A DNA stretch of 64,000 nt from Silvimonas terrae (GCF_014202765.1 NZ_JACHHN010000002.1:372001-436000); one strand, 5' to 3'. Shown: positions 43,025 through 52,872, counted from the stretch's first letter. Translations and numbers: made by a program. Notes: generated by a model not told the origin, from the letters alone.

Positions 43025-43567
43025 ATGCCTTCACTCACGCATGGTTCGCAGCAACGCAAACCCTGGTACAAAGAACCCGGCCCCTGGCTGGTGGCACTGG
43101 GCCCGGCATGTGTTGTGGTGGGTAGTTTGTTCTGTGTGTACCTGGCGTTCTCGCGCGAGGATGACCTGGTGACCCAGAACTACTATCAGGCTGGGCAAAC
43201 CATTAACGAGCGCATGCATGAAGACGCCAAGGCCAAAGCATTGGGGCTGGATGGGCAGTTGACCATCGATGTTGCCAAGGGGCAGGTGTCCCTTAAGCTG
43301 GACAACCCCAAGAACCAGCAGCTGCCCCCCGTATTACAACTGGACCTGGCCCACCCCACGCAAGAGAAGCTGGATCAGCATGTGGTACTGGGCAAAACGG
43401 AAGGCGCTGTTTATATCGCCAACATCGAACCTACGCGGGCAACCCGGTGGCACGTGATGGTGGAAAACCAGGATCAATGGCGAATGGAAGGTGAGTGGAA
43501 TGCCAGGAATGGCAATGTAATCCACATCTTGCCAAGCGCCCCCACCACCGCACCGGCTGATAATTAG
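43025..43567 (+). CDS. FixH-family membrane protein (copy 1)
   Basis: A 180-aa single-pass protein. KPWYKEPGPWLVALGPACVVVGSLF at residues ~13-37 carries the family KPWYK and the membrane helix. A periplasmic domain follows with DLVTQNYYQAGQTINERM, the signature of FixH/CcoH proteins, which help assemble cbb3 oxidases. It sits 10 bases after uppP and converges on a second FixH-like gene, from which it differs strongly. It may be the CcoH partner of the cco genes or a paralogue for another oxidase. Confidence 0.75.
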   Translation: MPSLTHGSQQRKPWYKEPGPWLVALGPACVVVGSLFCVYLAFSREDDLVTQNYYQAGQTINERMHEDAKAKALGLDGQLTIDVAKGQVSLKLDNPKNQQLPPVLQLDLAHPTQEKLDQHVVLGKTEGAVYIANIEPTRATRWHVMVENQDQWRMEGEWNARNGNVIHILPSAPTTAPADN

Positions 43568-43600
43568 CCTGTTGGTGTGACATCCAGACACAAAACAGAC

Positions 43601-43630
43601 ACAAAACCCCGGCGCAACCCGGGGTTTTGT
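43601..43630. terminator. Bidirectional intrinsic terminator between the two FixH-like genes
   Basis: Arms ACAAAACCCCGG and CCGGGGTTTTGT (12 bp) with a CGCAAC loop. Confidence 0.92.
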
Positions 43631-43653
43631 TTTGTCTCACGCGCACTGCCAAC

Positions 43654-44142
43654 CTAGGGACGTGGTTGCAGCAGCCAACCAGTCTTTTGTCCCGGTTTGA
43701 TTTGGCCGCGCAAACGCCATTGATTCTTGCCGTCTACCAGGGCCATCTCCCAGCGGGCTTCCCCCAAGGGATGCGCCAATTGCCCTTGCCAATTCTGGGC
43801 GCCCATGTCTTTGAGTACAATCTGCTGGTCATTGGCCGCCACCGTGGGGTGAATCAAGCGCAGCTGCAGCGGACCTGCGGCAGTTTGATTCAGCGTGAAA
43901 TGCACCTGGCCGTGCTCATCAATGCCCCCCTCGGCACGCAAACCCAACCTGGCGGCAAACTGATCCCGCGCTACAACCTGAGTGACCTCATCACCAGTAC
44001 GGGTGTAATCGTCCGCTACGGCACCATCATTGTGCTTGCCAGCCAGCCAGATCAGATTGATACACCCGAGGATGGCAATCAGCGGCAAGGCCAGGACGAA
44101 CCAGGCCCAGGAGGGCTTGTACCACGGTTTTTTCTCTTGCAT
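43654..44142 (-). CDS. ccoH: FixH-family membrane protein (copy 2, ccoH position)
   Basis: A 162-aa protein beginning QEKKPWYKPSWAWFVLALPL, with a membrane helix at residues ~13-35 and a periplasmic part with DGAVADDYTRTGDEV, which corresponds to the second conserved element of FixH proteins. It lies 23 bases after ccoG, the normal place for ccoH. The ATG at 44142 has GAAG nearby; a GTG at 44151 would add three residues. It ends at the terminator shared with the other FixH-like gene. Confidence 0.8.
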   Translation of the reverse strand: MQEKKPWYKPSWAWFVLALPLIAILGCINLIWLAGKHNDGAVADDYTRTGDEVTQVVARDQFAARLGLRAEGGIDEHGQVHFTLNQTAAGPLQLRLIHPTVAANDQQIVLKDMGAQNWQGQLAHPLGEARWEMALVDGKNQWRLRGQIKPGQKTGWLLQPRP

Positions 44143-44165
44143 GGACTTCACGCGCTGACGGTTAT

Positions 44166-45614
44166 TTACGGATTCTGCCCGATAAAGCTCGATTTTTCGC
44201 GAACTTCAATTTTCGGGTCGTCCCGGGCGGTCACAATAAAGTAAATCGGATGGCTGCCTGCCTTTGCATGCGCGGCATCGACGTGCAGACGCACGCCGAC
44301 GTCCTCCTGGCCGGTCGCACTGACCGATACCGCGTTGCCGCCATCGACCAGCACTTTCATGCCTTCCAGCCCTTCGGCCTGAATCGTGTAGACATGGCTC
44401 TTTTCATCGGCGTTTTCGATCTGCAGCCGGTAACTGTTTTCCAGCATGCCGTCTTCCGCCTCACGCACCAGTGCCACGCGGTCGCGCGCGATATTGACCT
44501 TGACCGGTTGATGGTGCGCCAGAGACACCAGCGTAATCACGGCGACAATGAGCAGAATCACGCCATACATCAGCACCCGGGGACGCTTGAGACGCGACAG
44601 AAACTTTGACTCCGGGTAGATCTTGTTGAGCGCATTTTCCGTGGTGTAGCGGATCAGGCCGCGCGGGTAGCTCATTTTGTCCATGACTTCGTCACACGCA
44701 TCAATACATGCCGCGCAGCCAATACACTCGTATTGCAGCCCATCACGAATATCAATGCCAACCGGACAAACCTGCACGCACATCTTGCAGTCGATGCAGT
44801 CACCCAGCCCCTCGGCTTTGTAATCAGCGCCTTTTTTGCGGCTGCCACGTGACTCGCCGCGCTCCAGATCATAAGAGACCACCAGTGTGTCAGCATCAAA
44901 CATGGCGCTCTGGAACCGGGCATAGGGGCACATGTATTTGCAGACCTGCTCACGCAGCCAGCCGGCGTTGCCATAGGTGGCAAAACCGTAGAACAGCACC
45001 CAGAACGCCTCTAGCGGGCTGATGCCCAGGGTCAGGGTCTCGTGCCAGAGCTCCCGGATGGGGGTGAAGTAACCAACAAAGGTAAAGCCGGTCCACAGTG
45101 ACACGACAATCCAGATTGCGTGTTTGGTCAGCTTAAGTCTGATCTTGCGGGCATTACGCGGGCCGTTATCCAGTTTGATCCGCGCCATGCGGTCGCCTTC
45201 GACCCACTTTTCTATCCACAAAAAGATCTCTGTGTACACGGTTTGCGGACAGGAATAGCCGCACCATAGTCTGCCGCCGATGGTGGTCCAGGCAAACAGG
45301 CCAAACGCGCACATGACGAGCAGGGCGGTCAGGTAGATGAAGTCTTGCGGCAGGAAAACCAGATTGAAAATGAAGAACTTGCGATTGGCCAGGTCAAACA
45401 GCAGTGCTTGCCGGTCATTGAGATTGACCCAGGGCATGCCGTAGAAAAACAACTGCGTGGCGATGACAAAGAAAATCCGCCATTTGTTGAACAACCCGTT
45501 AATCCAGCGGGGATAGATTTTTTTGTGTTTGGCGTACAGGCGAATTTCTTCGTATTCGCCCTGGTCGTTGACCTCGACCACAGTCACGGGAATGTCTTGC
45601 AGCTTCTTGCTCAT
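44166..45614 (-). CDS. ccoG: Cbb3 oxidase accessory protein CcoG/FixG
   Basis: A 482-aa polytopic protein with five to six membrane helices. It carries the CcoG cysteine motifs WCGYSCPQTVYTE and CKYMCPYARFQ and two 4Fe-4S motifs, CIDCKMCVQVCP and CIGCAACIDACDE. C-terminal to the last helix (~residue 375) is a periplasmic Ig-like domain. CcoG reduces or handles copper/iron during cbb3 assembly (a Cu reductase role has been reported). AGGAA precedes the ATG at 45614. A 142-base gap with two hairpins separates it from ccoP. Confidence 0.94.
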   Translation of the reverse strand: MSKKLQDIPVTVVEVNDQGEYEEIRLYAKHKKIYPRWINGLFNKWRIFFVIATQLFFYGMPWVNLNDRQALLFDLANRKFFIFNLVFLPQDFIYLTALLVMCAFGLFAWTTIGGRLWCGYSCPQTVYTEIFLWIEKWVEGDRMARIKLDNGPRNARKIRLKLTKHAIWIVVSLWTGFTFVGYFTPIRELWHETLTLGISPLEAFWVLFYGFATYGNAGWLREQVCKYMCPYARFQSAMFDADTLVVSYDLERGESRGSRKKGADYKAEGLGDCIDCKMCVQVCPVGIDIRDGLQYECIGCAACIDACDEVMDKMSYPRGLIRYTTENALNKIYPESKFLSRLKRPRVLMYGVILLIVAVITLVSLAHHQPVKVNIARDRVALVREAEDGMLENSYRLQIENADEKSHVYTIQAEGLEGMKVLVDGGNAVSVSATGQEDVGVRLHVDAAHAKAGSHPIYFIVTARDDPKIEVREKSSFIGQNP

Positions 45615-45688
45615 GATGGCAATTCCTGTTGCGGGCCTGGCCGGCACTCCGGGGTGGGTCAGGTATTCACCAGTGGAGGGTGAAAAGC

Positions 45689-45738
45689 ATACGGGCGGAT
45701 TCAATCCGCCCGTATTTTGGTTGCCGCCAGGTGGCGGC
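45689..45738 (-). promoter_or_regulatory. Intercistronic double hairpin between ccoP and ccoG
   Basis: Two perfect inverted repeats: GCCGCC-AGGT-GGCGGC (45723-45738) and ATACGGGCGGATT / AATCCGCCCGTAT (45689-45715). On the minus strand the second is followed by GCTTTT only, so it may be a leaky terminator or a 3' stabiliser that sets more ccoNOQP than ccoG. Confidence 0.55.
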
Positions 45739-45756
45739 TAACACCGTTGCGCAGTA

Positions 45757-46677
45757 TTACTGGGCATTCTGGGCGTTGTGGGACAGGCCATACACATAAC
45801 CAGCGAGTACGTGCACTTTGGCGTCGCCCAGGAAGTCTTTCCAGGCGGGCATCTGGTTGTTGCGCCCATTGGTGATGGTTTCAATGATGGTAGTTTCCGA
45901 TTTGCCGTACAGCCATACGCCACTTGGGTGTGTCAGATTGGGGGCGCCCACGTCGATATTGCCGTGGCCATCCGGCCCATGACAGGCAGCGCAGACTTGT
46001 TTGAAGGTGGATTCGCCACGACCGGCACGCTCATCATCAAACTTGTTGCCCGAAATCTTCAGCACATAGTTGGCGACATCCCGCACTTTTTCCTCACCAA
46101 ACGCGGCACCAAAGGCTGGCATCTGGCCGTGACGACCATTGCTGATAGTCTGAACGATCCGATCCGGCGTGCCGCCGTACATCCAGTCGTGATGAACCAG
46201 ATTGGGAAAGCCCTTGGCGCCCCGTGCGTCTGCACCGTGACATTGCAGGCAATAGGTCAGAAACAGCCGCTTGCCGATTTCCTGGGCTTGCGGATTCTGT
46301 GCCACTTGTTCAATGGGCATCTTCAGAAACTGGTCGTAGATAGGGCCGTACTTGGCATCCGCCTGCGCCGTTTCCTGCTGGTATTGGCCAGCGGAACTCC
46401 AGTGGCGCAAGTTGCCAACAGCAATGCCCGGATACAGCGCCAGATAACCAACGGCAAATACCAGCGTGAGTACGAACAAGCCAACCCACCAGCCTGGCAG
46501 CGGGTTGTTGTATTCCTGAAGGTCGCCATCCCAGACGTGGCCCAGGGTTTCGACTTTCTCGCCTTTTTTTACTTTGAATACGGTCTGGCTCTTGAGCAGA
46601 TATGCCAGACCAATGAGCGATACGACGACGATTACGGTGATGTAAACGCCCCAGAAACTACTGTAGAAATCATTCAT
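45757..46677 (-). CDS. ccoP: Cytochrome cbb3 oxidase subunit III CcoP (di-heme)
   Basis: A 306-aa subunit with two N-terminal hydrophobic segments (residues ~8-28 and ~60-82) and two cytochrome c domains holding CLQCH and CAACH heme sites. It passes electrons from cytochrome c to CcoO and the catalytic subunit. GWWVGLFVLTLVFAVGYLALYPG is the typical second helix. It starts directly after the ccoQ stop with no gap, so translation is coupled. Confidence 0.96.
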   Translation of the reverse strand: MNDFYSSFWGVYITVIVVVSLIGLAYLLKSQTVFKVKKGEKVETLGHVWDGDLQEYNNPLPGWWVGLFVLTLVFAVGYLALYPGIAVGNLRHWSSAGQYQQETAQADAKYGPIYDQFLKMPIEQVAQNPQAQEIGKRLFLTYCLQCHGADARGAKGFPNLVHHDWMYGGTPDRIVQTISNGRHGQMPAFGAAFGEEKVRDVANYVLKISGNKFDDERAGRGESTFKQVCAACHGPDGHGNIDVGAPNLTHPSGVWLYGKSETTIIETITNGRNNQMPAWKDFLGDAKVHVLAGYVYGLSHNAQNAQ

Positions 46678-46872
46678 TTATGACTCCGCGCGGTAAGCTG
46701 TCTTGTTTTGCCCAGACGAAGACGCAGGTAGGTCATCATCAAGCAGGGGCGCACGACCCGCTTCTTCCATCTCTGCCTTGGTGTTCTTGCTGAATGCCCA
46801 GATGATCAGGGCAACAAAGCACAGAAACCCCAGCACGGTGACGCTGATGCGCAAAAGATCCTGCCATTCCAT
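46678..46872 (-). CDS. ccoQ: Cytochrome cbb3 oxidase subunit CcoQ
   Basis: A 64-aa single-helix protein (membrane segment at residues ~8-27, then a polar tail). CcoQ proteins stabilise the cbb3 complex. It fits exactly between ccoO (5-base gap) and ccoP (no gap), the normal order N-O-Q-P. Sequence conservation in CcoQ is low, so size and position are the main evidence. Confidence 0.88.
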   Translation of the reverse strand: MEWQDLLRISVTVLGFLCFVALIIWAFSKNTKAEMEEAGRAPLLDDDLPASSSGQNKTAYRAES

Positions 46873-46877
46873 ATGCC

Positions 46878-47492
46878 TTACCTCTTGTTCTTCAAAGCCA
46901 GACCCAGGCTTTGCAGGTAGGCAATGACCGCTTCCATCTCAGACTTGCCGTCGGCATCTTTCACCGCGTTGGCGATGTCTTGATCGGTGTACGGCACGCC
47001 CACCCTGCGCAAGGCACGCATCTTGTCCGGCAGGCTTTGTGCATCCACACGATTGGCAGCCAGCCAGGGGAAGGCCGGCATAATGGATTCCGGCACCACA
47101 TCACGCGGATTCATCAAGTGGGCGCGGTGCCACTCATCCGAGTATCGGCCACCGACACGAGCCAGGTCCGGCCCGGTACGCTTGGAGCCCCACAGGAAGG
47201 GATGGTCGTAGACCGATTCGCCACCCACCGAATAGTGGCCATAGCGCTCGGTCTCTGCCCGGAATGGCCGGATCATCTGCGAGTGGCAGTTGTAACAGCC
47301 TTCGCGCAGATAGATATCGCGCCCTGCCAGCTGCAGCGCGGTATATGGCTTGACGCCCTCAATCGGTTCGGTGGTTGACTTGGCAAATGCCAACGGCAGG
47401 ATCTCGACCATCATGGCCACACTGACCGTGAGGATGGTCAGCAAGATCAGCCAGAAGACGTTTTGTTCAATCAGCTTCTGAATTCTTTCCAT
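46878..47492 (-). CDS. ccoO: Cytochrome cbb3 oxidase subunit II CcoO (mono-heme)
   Basis: A 204-aa membrane-anchored cytochrome c (anchor at residues ~12-32). The heme site is [12 protein letters not shown], and the axial methionine region is [11 protein letters not shown]. Typical FixO segments [15 protein letters not shown] and [13 protein letters not shown] are present. It starts 26 bases after ccoN stops. Confidence 0.97.
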   Translation of the reverse strand: MERIQKLIEQNVFWLILLTILTVSVAMMVEILPLAFAKSTTEPIEGVKPYTALQLAGRDIYLREGCYNCHSQMIRPFRAETERYGHYSVGGESVYDHPFLWGSKRTGPDLARVGGRYSDEWHRAHLMNPRDVVPESIMPAFPWLAANRVDAQSLPDKMRALRRVGVPYTDQDIANAVKDADGKSEMEAVIAYLQSLGLALKNKR

Positions 47493-47518
47493 AGCTTGTT
47501 TTCTCCGTCTCTGGCTAA

Positions 47519-48940
47519 TCAGGCGTGTGCATGCACTGCGGGAATCTGCGCATTCACCGGGGTGCCGGAGAATGCGGTACGCAGCGTGTTGTAGAGCATC
47601 AGCACCATGCCGGAGAGGAACAGCACACCACCCAGGAAGCGAATGATGTAATACGGATGGGTGGCTTTCACTGCATCAATAAATGCATAAGTCAGCGTGC
47701 CATCCGGGTTCACCGCGCGCCACATCAGGCCTTCTGTCACACCGGCAATCCACATGGAGGCGATGTACAGCACGGTGCCCAGTGTGGCGATCCAGAAGTG
47801 GACTTCGATCAGCTTGATGGACCACATCTGCTCACGATTGAAGAGGCGCGGAATCAGGTAGTAGATCGAGCCAATGGTAATCATGGCCACCCAGCCCAAT
47901 GCGCCGGAGTGCACGTGACCAATGGTCCAGTCGGTGTAGTGCGACAGCGCATTGACGGTTTTGATGGCCATCATCGGGCCTTCAAACGTCGACATGCCGT
48001 AGAACGACAGTGCCGTGATCAGGAACTTGAGGATCGGGTCGGTGCGCAGTTTGTGCCAGGCACCGGACAAGGTCATGATGCCGTTGATCATGCCGCCCCA
48101 GCTTGGCGCCAGCAGGATCAGGGAGAAGATCATGCCCAGTGACTGTGTCCAGTCTGGCAGGGCGGTGTAATGCAGATGGTGCGGACCTGCCCACATATAG
48201 GTAAAGATCAGCGCCCAGAAGTGCACGACGGAAAGGCGATAGGAATAGATCGGGCGGCCAGCCTGTTTGGGCACAAAGTAATACATCATGCCAAGGAAGC
48301 CTGCGGTCAGGAAAAAGCCCACCGCATTATGGCCGTACCACCATTGCACCATGGCATCGACGGCGCCAGCATAGACCGAGTAAGACTTCCACAAACTCAC
48401 CGGGATGAAAGCGCTGTTCACGATATGCAGCAGGGCTACGGCGAGAATAAAGCCGCCGTAGAACCAGTTGGCGACATAAATGTGTTTGACCTTGCGCTTG
48501 GCGATGGTGCCAAAGAACACGACGGCATAAGACACCCAGACAATGGCAATCAGGATTTTGATGGGCCATTCCATCTCGGCGTATTCCTTGTTGAAGGTAA
48601 TGCCAAGCGGGTAGGTGATGACGCAGGAGAGAATGACCAGTTGCCAGCCCCAGAAGGTGAAGGCGGCCAGCTTGTCACTGAAGAGCCGCACATTACAGGT
48701 GCGCTGGACAACATAGTAGGAGGTGGCAAACAGACCGCTGCCACCGAAAGCGAAAATAACGCCGCTGGTATGCAGGGCCCGCAAACGGCCGAAGTGAAAA
48801 TAAGGGCCAAAATTGAGTTCTGGCCAGGCGAGTTGCGATGCAATCACGACACCCACCAACATACCGACGATACCCCACACGACGGTCATGATGGCAAACT
48901 GCCGCACCACTTTGTAATTGTATGTGGCCTGGTTTTCCAT
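47519..48940 (-). CDS. ccoN: Cytochrome cbb3 oxidase catalytic subunit I CcoN
   Basis: A 473-aa heme-copper oxidase subunit with about 12 helices that reduces O2 at a heme b3-CuB centre and pumps protons; the C-family enzyme has high O2 affinity. Key elements are [11 protein letters not shown] (heme b ligand), [14 protein letters not shown] (CuB), [14 protein letters not shown] and [13 protein letters not shown]. The ATG at 48940 begins the operon ccoN-O-Q-P-G-H. An FNR site lies about 150 bases upstream. Confidence 0.97.
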   Translation of the reverse strand: MENQATYNYKVVRQFAIMTVVWGIVGMLVGVVIASQLAWPELNFGPYFHFGRLRALHTSGVIFAFGGSGLFATSYYVVQRTCNVRLFSDKLAAFTFWGWQLVILSCVITYPLGITFNKEYAEMEWPIKILIAIVWVSYAVVFFGTIAKRKVKHIYVANWFYGGFILAVALLHIVNSAFIPVSLWKSYSVYAGAVDAMVQWWYGHNAVGFFLTAGFLGMMYYFVPKQAGRPIYSYRLSVVHFWALIFTYMWAGPHHLHYTALPDWTQSLGMIFSLILLAPSWGGMINGIMTLSGAWHKLRTDPILKFLITALSFYGMSTFEGPMMAIKTVNALSHYTDWTIGHVHSGALGWVAMITIGSIYYLIPRLFNREQMWSIKLIEVHFWIATLGTVLYIASMWIAGVTEGLMWRAVNPDGTLTYAFIDAVKATHPYYIIRFLGGVLFLSGMVLMLYNTLRTAFSGTPVNAQIPAVHAHA

Positions 48941-49052
48941 AAAGCGCTCCGAAAAAGCTCCAAAACAGCAAAAGTAAATCTGTCATGCCTCCCCGTGGGG
49001 TCGGGGGCAGGTTGAAAACCTGCTATGCATTCTGAATAAGTCTTGTGTCGGG

Positions 49053-49095
49053 AATTTAGCCGGGCGGGCAGCAGCTCAGCTTTGATGCAAATCAA
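49053..49095 (-). promoter_or_regulatory. FNR/ANR-activated promoter of ccoN
   Basis: TTGATGCAAATCAA at 49082-49095 is a perfect TTGAT-N4-ATCAA FNR box. On the minus strand a -10 like TAAATT (49058-49053) puts the start near 49046, so the box centre falls at about -42, the class II activation position. The leader to ccoN would be about 105 bases. Confidence 0.8.
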
Positions 49096-49146
49096 ATTGC
49101 ATCACGGATTCGGCCGTATCTTAGCGCGCCGTAAACCCGGAGTCAG

Positions 49147-49332
49147 TTATTTTTTAAGTTCAGACCCGTTTTGCGGCAATGCCGCATCAGCGGAGTCATC
49201 GTCTTGTAAAATGCGGTGCGCAGGGCCTTCCAGATCATCGAACTGCCCACTGCGCATACACCACCAGAATAGCGCACCAATCAAAAAAACCAGTAATACG
49301 GAAAGCGGAATGAGCAGATACAGGCTTTCCAT
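49147..49332 (-). CDS. ccoS: Cbb3 oxidase maturation protein CcoS
   Basis: A 61-aa protein with one membrane helix (residues ~4-26) and the CcoS motif FWWCMRSGQFDDLEGPAHRIL. CcoS is needed for correct heme and copper insertion. Its ATG shares one base with the ccoI TAA (TAATG), so the two are translationally coupled. Confidence 0.93.
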   Translation of the reverse strand: MESLYLLIPLSVLLVFLIGALFWWCMRSGQFDDLEGPAHRILQDDDSADAALPQNGSELKK

Positions 49333-51800
49333 TAGTTAATTCCTTGTTCTGGAGCGGTTTTTTTATTGCGCCGTAATTGATTGGGCGCAGCAAGACGCAA
49401 TGCGTTACCCACCACCAGCAAGGAACTCCCGGCCATTCCCAGGCTGGCCAGCCAGGGGGTGATCAAACCGCAAATGGCCATGGGAAGTGCGACCAGGTTA
49501 TACCCCAGCGCCCACCACAGGTTTTGCCGGATCACCCGCTGCGTACGGCGGGCCAGCGACAAGGCAAAAGGCAGTACATCCAGCTTGCTATCGTAAAGCA
49601 CCGCATCGCCGGTGGACTGCGCAACATCGACCCCGGACCCCATGGCGATCGAGACATGGGCCAGCGCCAGAACCGGCGCATCGTTGACGCCGTCGCCCAC
49701 CATCATTACGCGTTTGCCGGCCTGTTGCAGCTTTTGCATAACTTTGAGTTTGCCTGCGGGTGTGGCGCTGGCGGTATGGCTTTCAATGCCCAGCGTTTCC
49801 GCCAGTGCAGCCACGGCGGCCTCATGATCGCCGCTCAGTAAATGAACGGTATAGCCCTGGGTCTGCAAACGCTCAACAGTGGCATGGGCCTCGGCACGCA
49901 CCGCGTCTGATAGAGTAAAACAGGCGATCCATTTGGTGGCGCAGGCCAGCCAGATATGTGTGCCGGCGGGTGCTTCTTCAGGTACGGCGGGCATGGGGGC
50001 AGCGCAATGAGCGGCTACAAACTGCAATTTACCGATCGTATATCCCGTACCCTCAATCATGCCGGTCAGGCCGCCGCCGGGGTGATTGGTGACGTCAGTT
50101 GCGTAGAGTGGCGTGTCCCGCAGCAATGCGTGCGCCAGAGGATGCTCGGAGTGTGCCTCCAGCGCAGCGGCGATGCCCGCAGCCCATTGTTCATCGCCAT
50201 GCCAGACCTTGGTATGCACCAACTGCGGTTGACCCAGGGTGAGTGTGCCTGTTTTGTCGAAAACGATATCGGTCACGCGCGTCATGGTTTCCAGCGTATG
50301 TCCCCGAGACACGAGCAGCCCACGCAGTGCCAGGTGTCCTGTTGCGGCGGTTAGCGCCGCAGGTGTCGCTAGCGAAAGGGCGCAGGGACAAGAGATCACC
50401 AGCACGGCAATGGCGATCGACAAGGCGTGGTCCGGGGCGTGCCAATGCCAGAACAGCCAGGTGAACGACGCTACGAGCAGCAAGATCGCCACGAAGACGC
50501 CGGCCACCCGGTCAGCCACCTGGGCGATATGGGGCTTTTCGGCCAGCGCGCCATCGAGCAGGCGCACGATGCCGGCAAGGCGCGTGGCTTCGCCCACGTG
50601 CACAGTTTTGATGATAAGGGGGGAATCCAGATTGACCGTGCCGGCAGTGACCTCTTGCCGCGCAGCCTTGCTGACAGGTGCACTCTCACCCGTGAGTAGC
50701 GCTTCGTTAACGTGGCTGTGCCCCTGCAGCACCAGGCCATCGACCGGGATGATTTCTCCTGCCTTGACCAGCAAACGATCTTCCGGCTGGATGTGGATGA
50801 CCGGGACTTCTTCGATTTGCGCATGGTCCTGCCCAGTCTGACGGTGGGCAAATGCCGGCAGCATGCCCGCGAGATCATCCAGCGCCGCCCCTGCGCGCCG
50901 GCGAGCGCGGCTTTCCAGGTAGCGGCCACTGAGCAACAGAAAAACAAACATCGATACGGAGTCAAAATACACGGCGCCGTGGCCGGTCAGCAGGGCCCAG
51001 GTGCTGGCCACAAACGCAGCCAGCACGCCGATGGTGACCGGTAGATCCATGCCGGCCCGCCCACGTCGCAGGTCAAGCCAGCTGGACACATAAAACGGCC
51101 ACGCGGAATACAGCACGACAGGCAACGTCAGCAGAAAACCGGCCCAGTGCAGCAAGGACAACCACTGCGGGGCGATGTCCTGCTCGCCGTTGATATACAC
51201 CGGCACTGTAAACATCATCACCTGCATCATCGATAACCCGGCTACCCAGAGCCTGAACAGTGCCGATTTGCGGGATTTGTCTGCGGCGGCTTCCTGGCGC
51301 GCGCGGTCATACGGCTGGGCGTGATAGCCAATGGCCGCAACTGCCTCCAGAATGGCGGAAAGACGGGTCTTGCTGTTGTCCCAGCGTACGCGGGCGCGAT
51401 GGGTGGTGTAGTTGATGGAAACTTCTTGCACGCCGGGAATCCGTGCGATCTGGCGTTCATTGAGCCAGATGCAGGCCGCGCAGTTAATCCCTTCAATCAG
51501 CAGTGCGGCTTCCCGGCAATTGCCAGGTTCGGTAAGCACAAAGGTATGTTGCAGGGCCGGGTCATCGTACAGACGCAGACGCGCCTGCATTTCTGCTGGC
51601 AGCGGCTGGGCGCGGTCAGCAGGTTGTTCGCGCTGCACGTAATAGTCGCCCAGACCCGCATCAAGAATGCTCTGGGCCACCGCCTGACAACCCGTACAGC
51701 ACACCGGCCGCGGGATGTCGCGCCAGGTAATGGAGAGGTGCAGACTCCGGGGAATGGGTTCGCCGCAATGAAAGCAGGGCTCGCTGGCAATGTCATTCAT
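49332..51800 (-). CDS. ccoI: Copper-translocating P1B-type ATPase CcoI/FixI
   Basis: An 822-aa copper exporter of the FixI/CopA2 group that supplies Cu for cbb3 assembly. An N-terminal cysteine-rich segment (CFHCG ... CCTGCQ) precedes a heavy-metal domain with INCAACIW. The transmembrane metal site is CPC (SCPCALSLATP). P-type motifs are TGES, DKTGTLT, the HP of EHPLAH, and GDGVNDAPVL. It overlaps ccoS and is upstream of ccoN on the same strand; the FNR promoter lies between them, so ccoIS and ccoNOQPGH may be separate transcripts. Confidence 0.95.
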   Translation of the reverse strand: MNDIASEPCFHCGEPIPRSLHLSITWRDIPRPVCCTGCQAVAQSILDAGLGDYYVQREQPADRAQPLPAEMQARLRLYDDPALQHTFVLTEPGNCREAALLIEGINCAACIWLNERQIARIPGVQEVSINYTTHRARVRWDNSKTRLSAILEAVAAIGYHAQPYDRARQEAAADKSRKSALFRLWVAGLSMMQVMMFTVPVYINGEQDIAPQWLSLLHWAGFLLTLPVVLYSAWPFYVSSWLDLRRGRAGMDLPVTIGVLAAFVASTWALLTGHGAVYFDSVSMFVFLLLSGRYLESRARRRAGAALDDLAGMLPAFAHRQTGQDHAQIEEVPVIHIQPEDRLLVKAGEIIPVDGLVLQGHSHVNEALLTGESAPVSKAARQEVTAGTVNLDSPLIIKTVHVGEATRLAGIVRLLDGALAEKPHIAQVADRVAGVFVAILLLVASFTWLFWHWHAPDHALSIAIAVLVISCPCALSLATPAALTAATGHLALRGLLVSRGHTLETMTRVTDIVFDKTGTLTLGQPQLVHTKVWHGDEQWAAGIAAALEAHSEHPLAHALLRDTPLYATDVTNHPGGGLTGMIEGTGYTIGKLQFVAAHCAAPMPAVPEEAPAGTHIWLACATKWIACFTLSDAVRAEAHATVERLQTQGYTVHLLSGDHEAAVAALAETLGIESHTASATPAGKLKVMQKLQQAGKRVMMVGDGVNDAPVLALAHVSIAMGSGVDVAQSTGDAVLYDSKLDVLPFALSLARRTQRVIRQNLWWALGYNLVALPMAICGLITPWLASLGMAGSSLLVVGNALRLAAPNQLRRNKKTAPEQGIN

Positions 51801-51882
51801 GATGGCAGCAATTGTAGCGGGTAGCCCCGCCGCCTGCGCGGTTTCTTACAAAATAGACCCGGATGTTTTCTTGTTCTGAATC

Positions 51883-51916
51883 AAATAAAAACGCCGCGAG
51901 TGCGGCGTTTTTATTT
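51883..51916. terminator. Intrinsic terminator of the ispH operon
   Basis: Arms of 15 bp (AAATAAAAACGCCGC and GCGGCGTTTTTATTT) with a GAGT loop. Confidence 0.92.
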
Positions 51917-51946
51917 GGACCATGACAAAGAGGCTTGTTTATGCGC

Positions 51947-52870
51947 TCAGGCCAGACCTTTGGGTAGCGAGAAAACAATGTTTTCTTCCAGACCAGCCAT
52001 CGGTACAACGGACTGCGCGCCAAACTGCTGAATACGCTCGACCACCTGTTGGACCAGGATTTCCGGCGCGGACGCACCTGCCGTCAAGCCAACGCGTGCC
52101 TTGTTGGCAAACCACTCCTCCTTGAGTTCGGTCTCGTTATCGACCATGTAGGCATCAATGCCCAGCGTGGTGCCCACTTCACGCAGGCGGTTGCTGTTGG
52201 AGCTATTGGGCGAGCCCACCACAATCAGCACATCCACGTCACGCGCCAGTTGTTTGACTGCGTCCTGGCGGTTTTGGGTGGCGTAGCAGATGTCGTCTTT
52301 CTTGGGGCCGACAATGTCCGGGAAGCGGGCGCGCAGGGCGTTAATCACCACCTGAGCGTCATCCACCGACAGTGTGGTCTGGGTGACATAGGCCAACTTG
52401 TCCGGCGCATTGACCTGCAATGCGCTGACGTCTTCCGGGTCTTCTACCAGGTACATGCCGCCATTGCCAGATTGCCCCATGGTCCCTTCGACCTCGGGGT
52501 GGCCCTTGTGGCCGATCATGACGATTTCATAGCCCTGCTCGCGCAGGCGCTTGACTTCAAGGTGGACCTTGGTCACCAGTGGGCAGGTGGCGTCATATAC
52601 AGTCAGGCCGCGAGATTCTGCCTCACGCCGTACGGCTTGTGACACCCCGTGGGCGGAGAAAATCACGGTATTGCCGGAGGGTACGTCTTCCAGCTCTTCG
52701 ACGAAAATCGCGCCTTTTTTCTTCAGGTCTTCGATCACGTATTTGTTGTGCACCACTTCGTGGCGCACGTAGATGGGAGCGCCGTATTTCTCCAGCGCGC
52801 GCTCCACAATGGCAATGGCGCGATCCACGCCGGCACAGAAGCCGCGCGGATTGGCAAGGATGATCTGCAT
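51947..52870 (-). CDS. ispH: 4-hydroxy-3-methylbut-2-enyl diphosphate reductase IspH/LytB
   Basis: A 307-aa 4Fe-4S enzyme making IPP and DMAPP, the last step of the MEP isoprenoid pathway. The cluster cysteines are in [11 protein letters not shown] (C12), [11 protein letters not shown] and the late SNSNRL neighbourhood (ICYATQNRQ holds the third). The catalytic glutamate is in [10 protein letters not shown]. It begins two bases after the lspA stop; fkpB, which separates these genes in E. coli, is absent. Confidence 0.97.
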   Translation of the reverse strand: MQIILANPRGFCAGVDRAIAIVERALEKYGAPIYVRHEVVHNKYVIEDLKKKGAIFVEELEDVPSGNTVIFSAHGVSQAVRREAESRGLTVYDATCPLVTKVHLEVKRLREQGYEIVMIGHKGHPEVEGTMGQSGNGGMYLVEDPEDVSALQVNAPDKLAYVTQTTLSVDDAQVVINALRARFPDIVGPKKDDICYATQNRQDAVKQLARDVDVLIVVGSPNSSNSNRLREVGTTLGIDAYMVDNETELKEEWFANKARVGLTAGASAPEILVQQVVERIQQFGAQSVVPMAGLEENIVFSLPKGLA

Positions 52871-52872
52871 GG

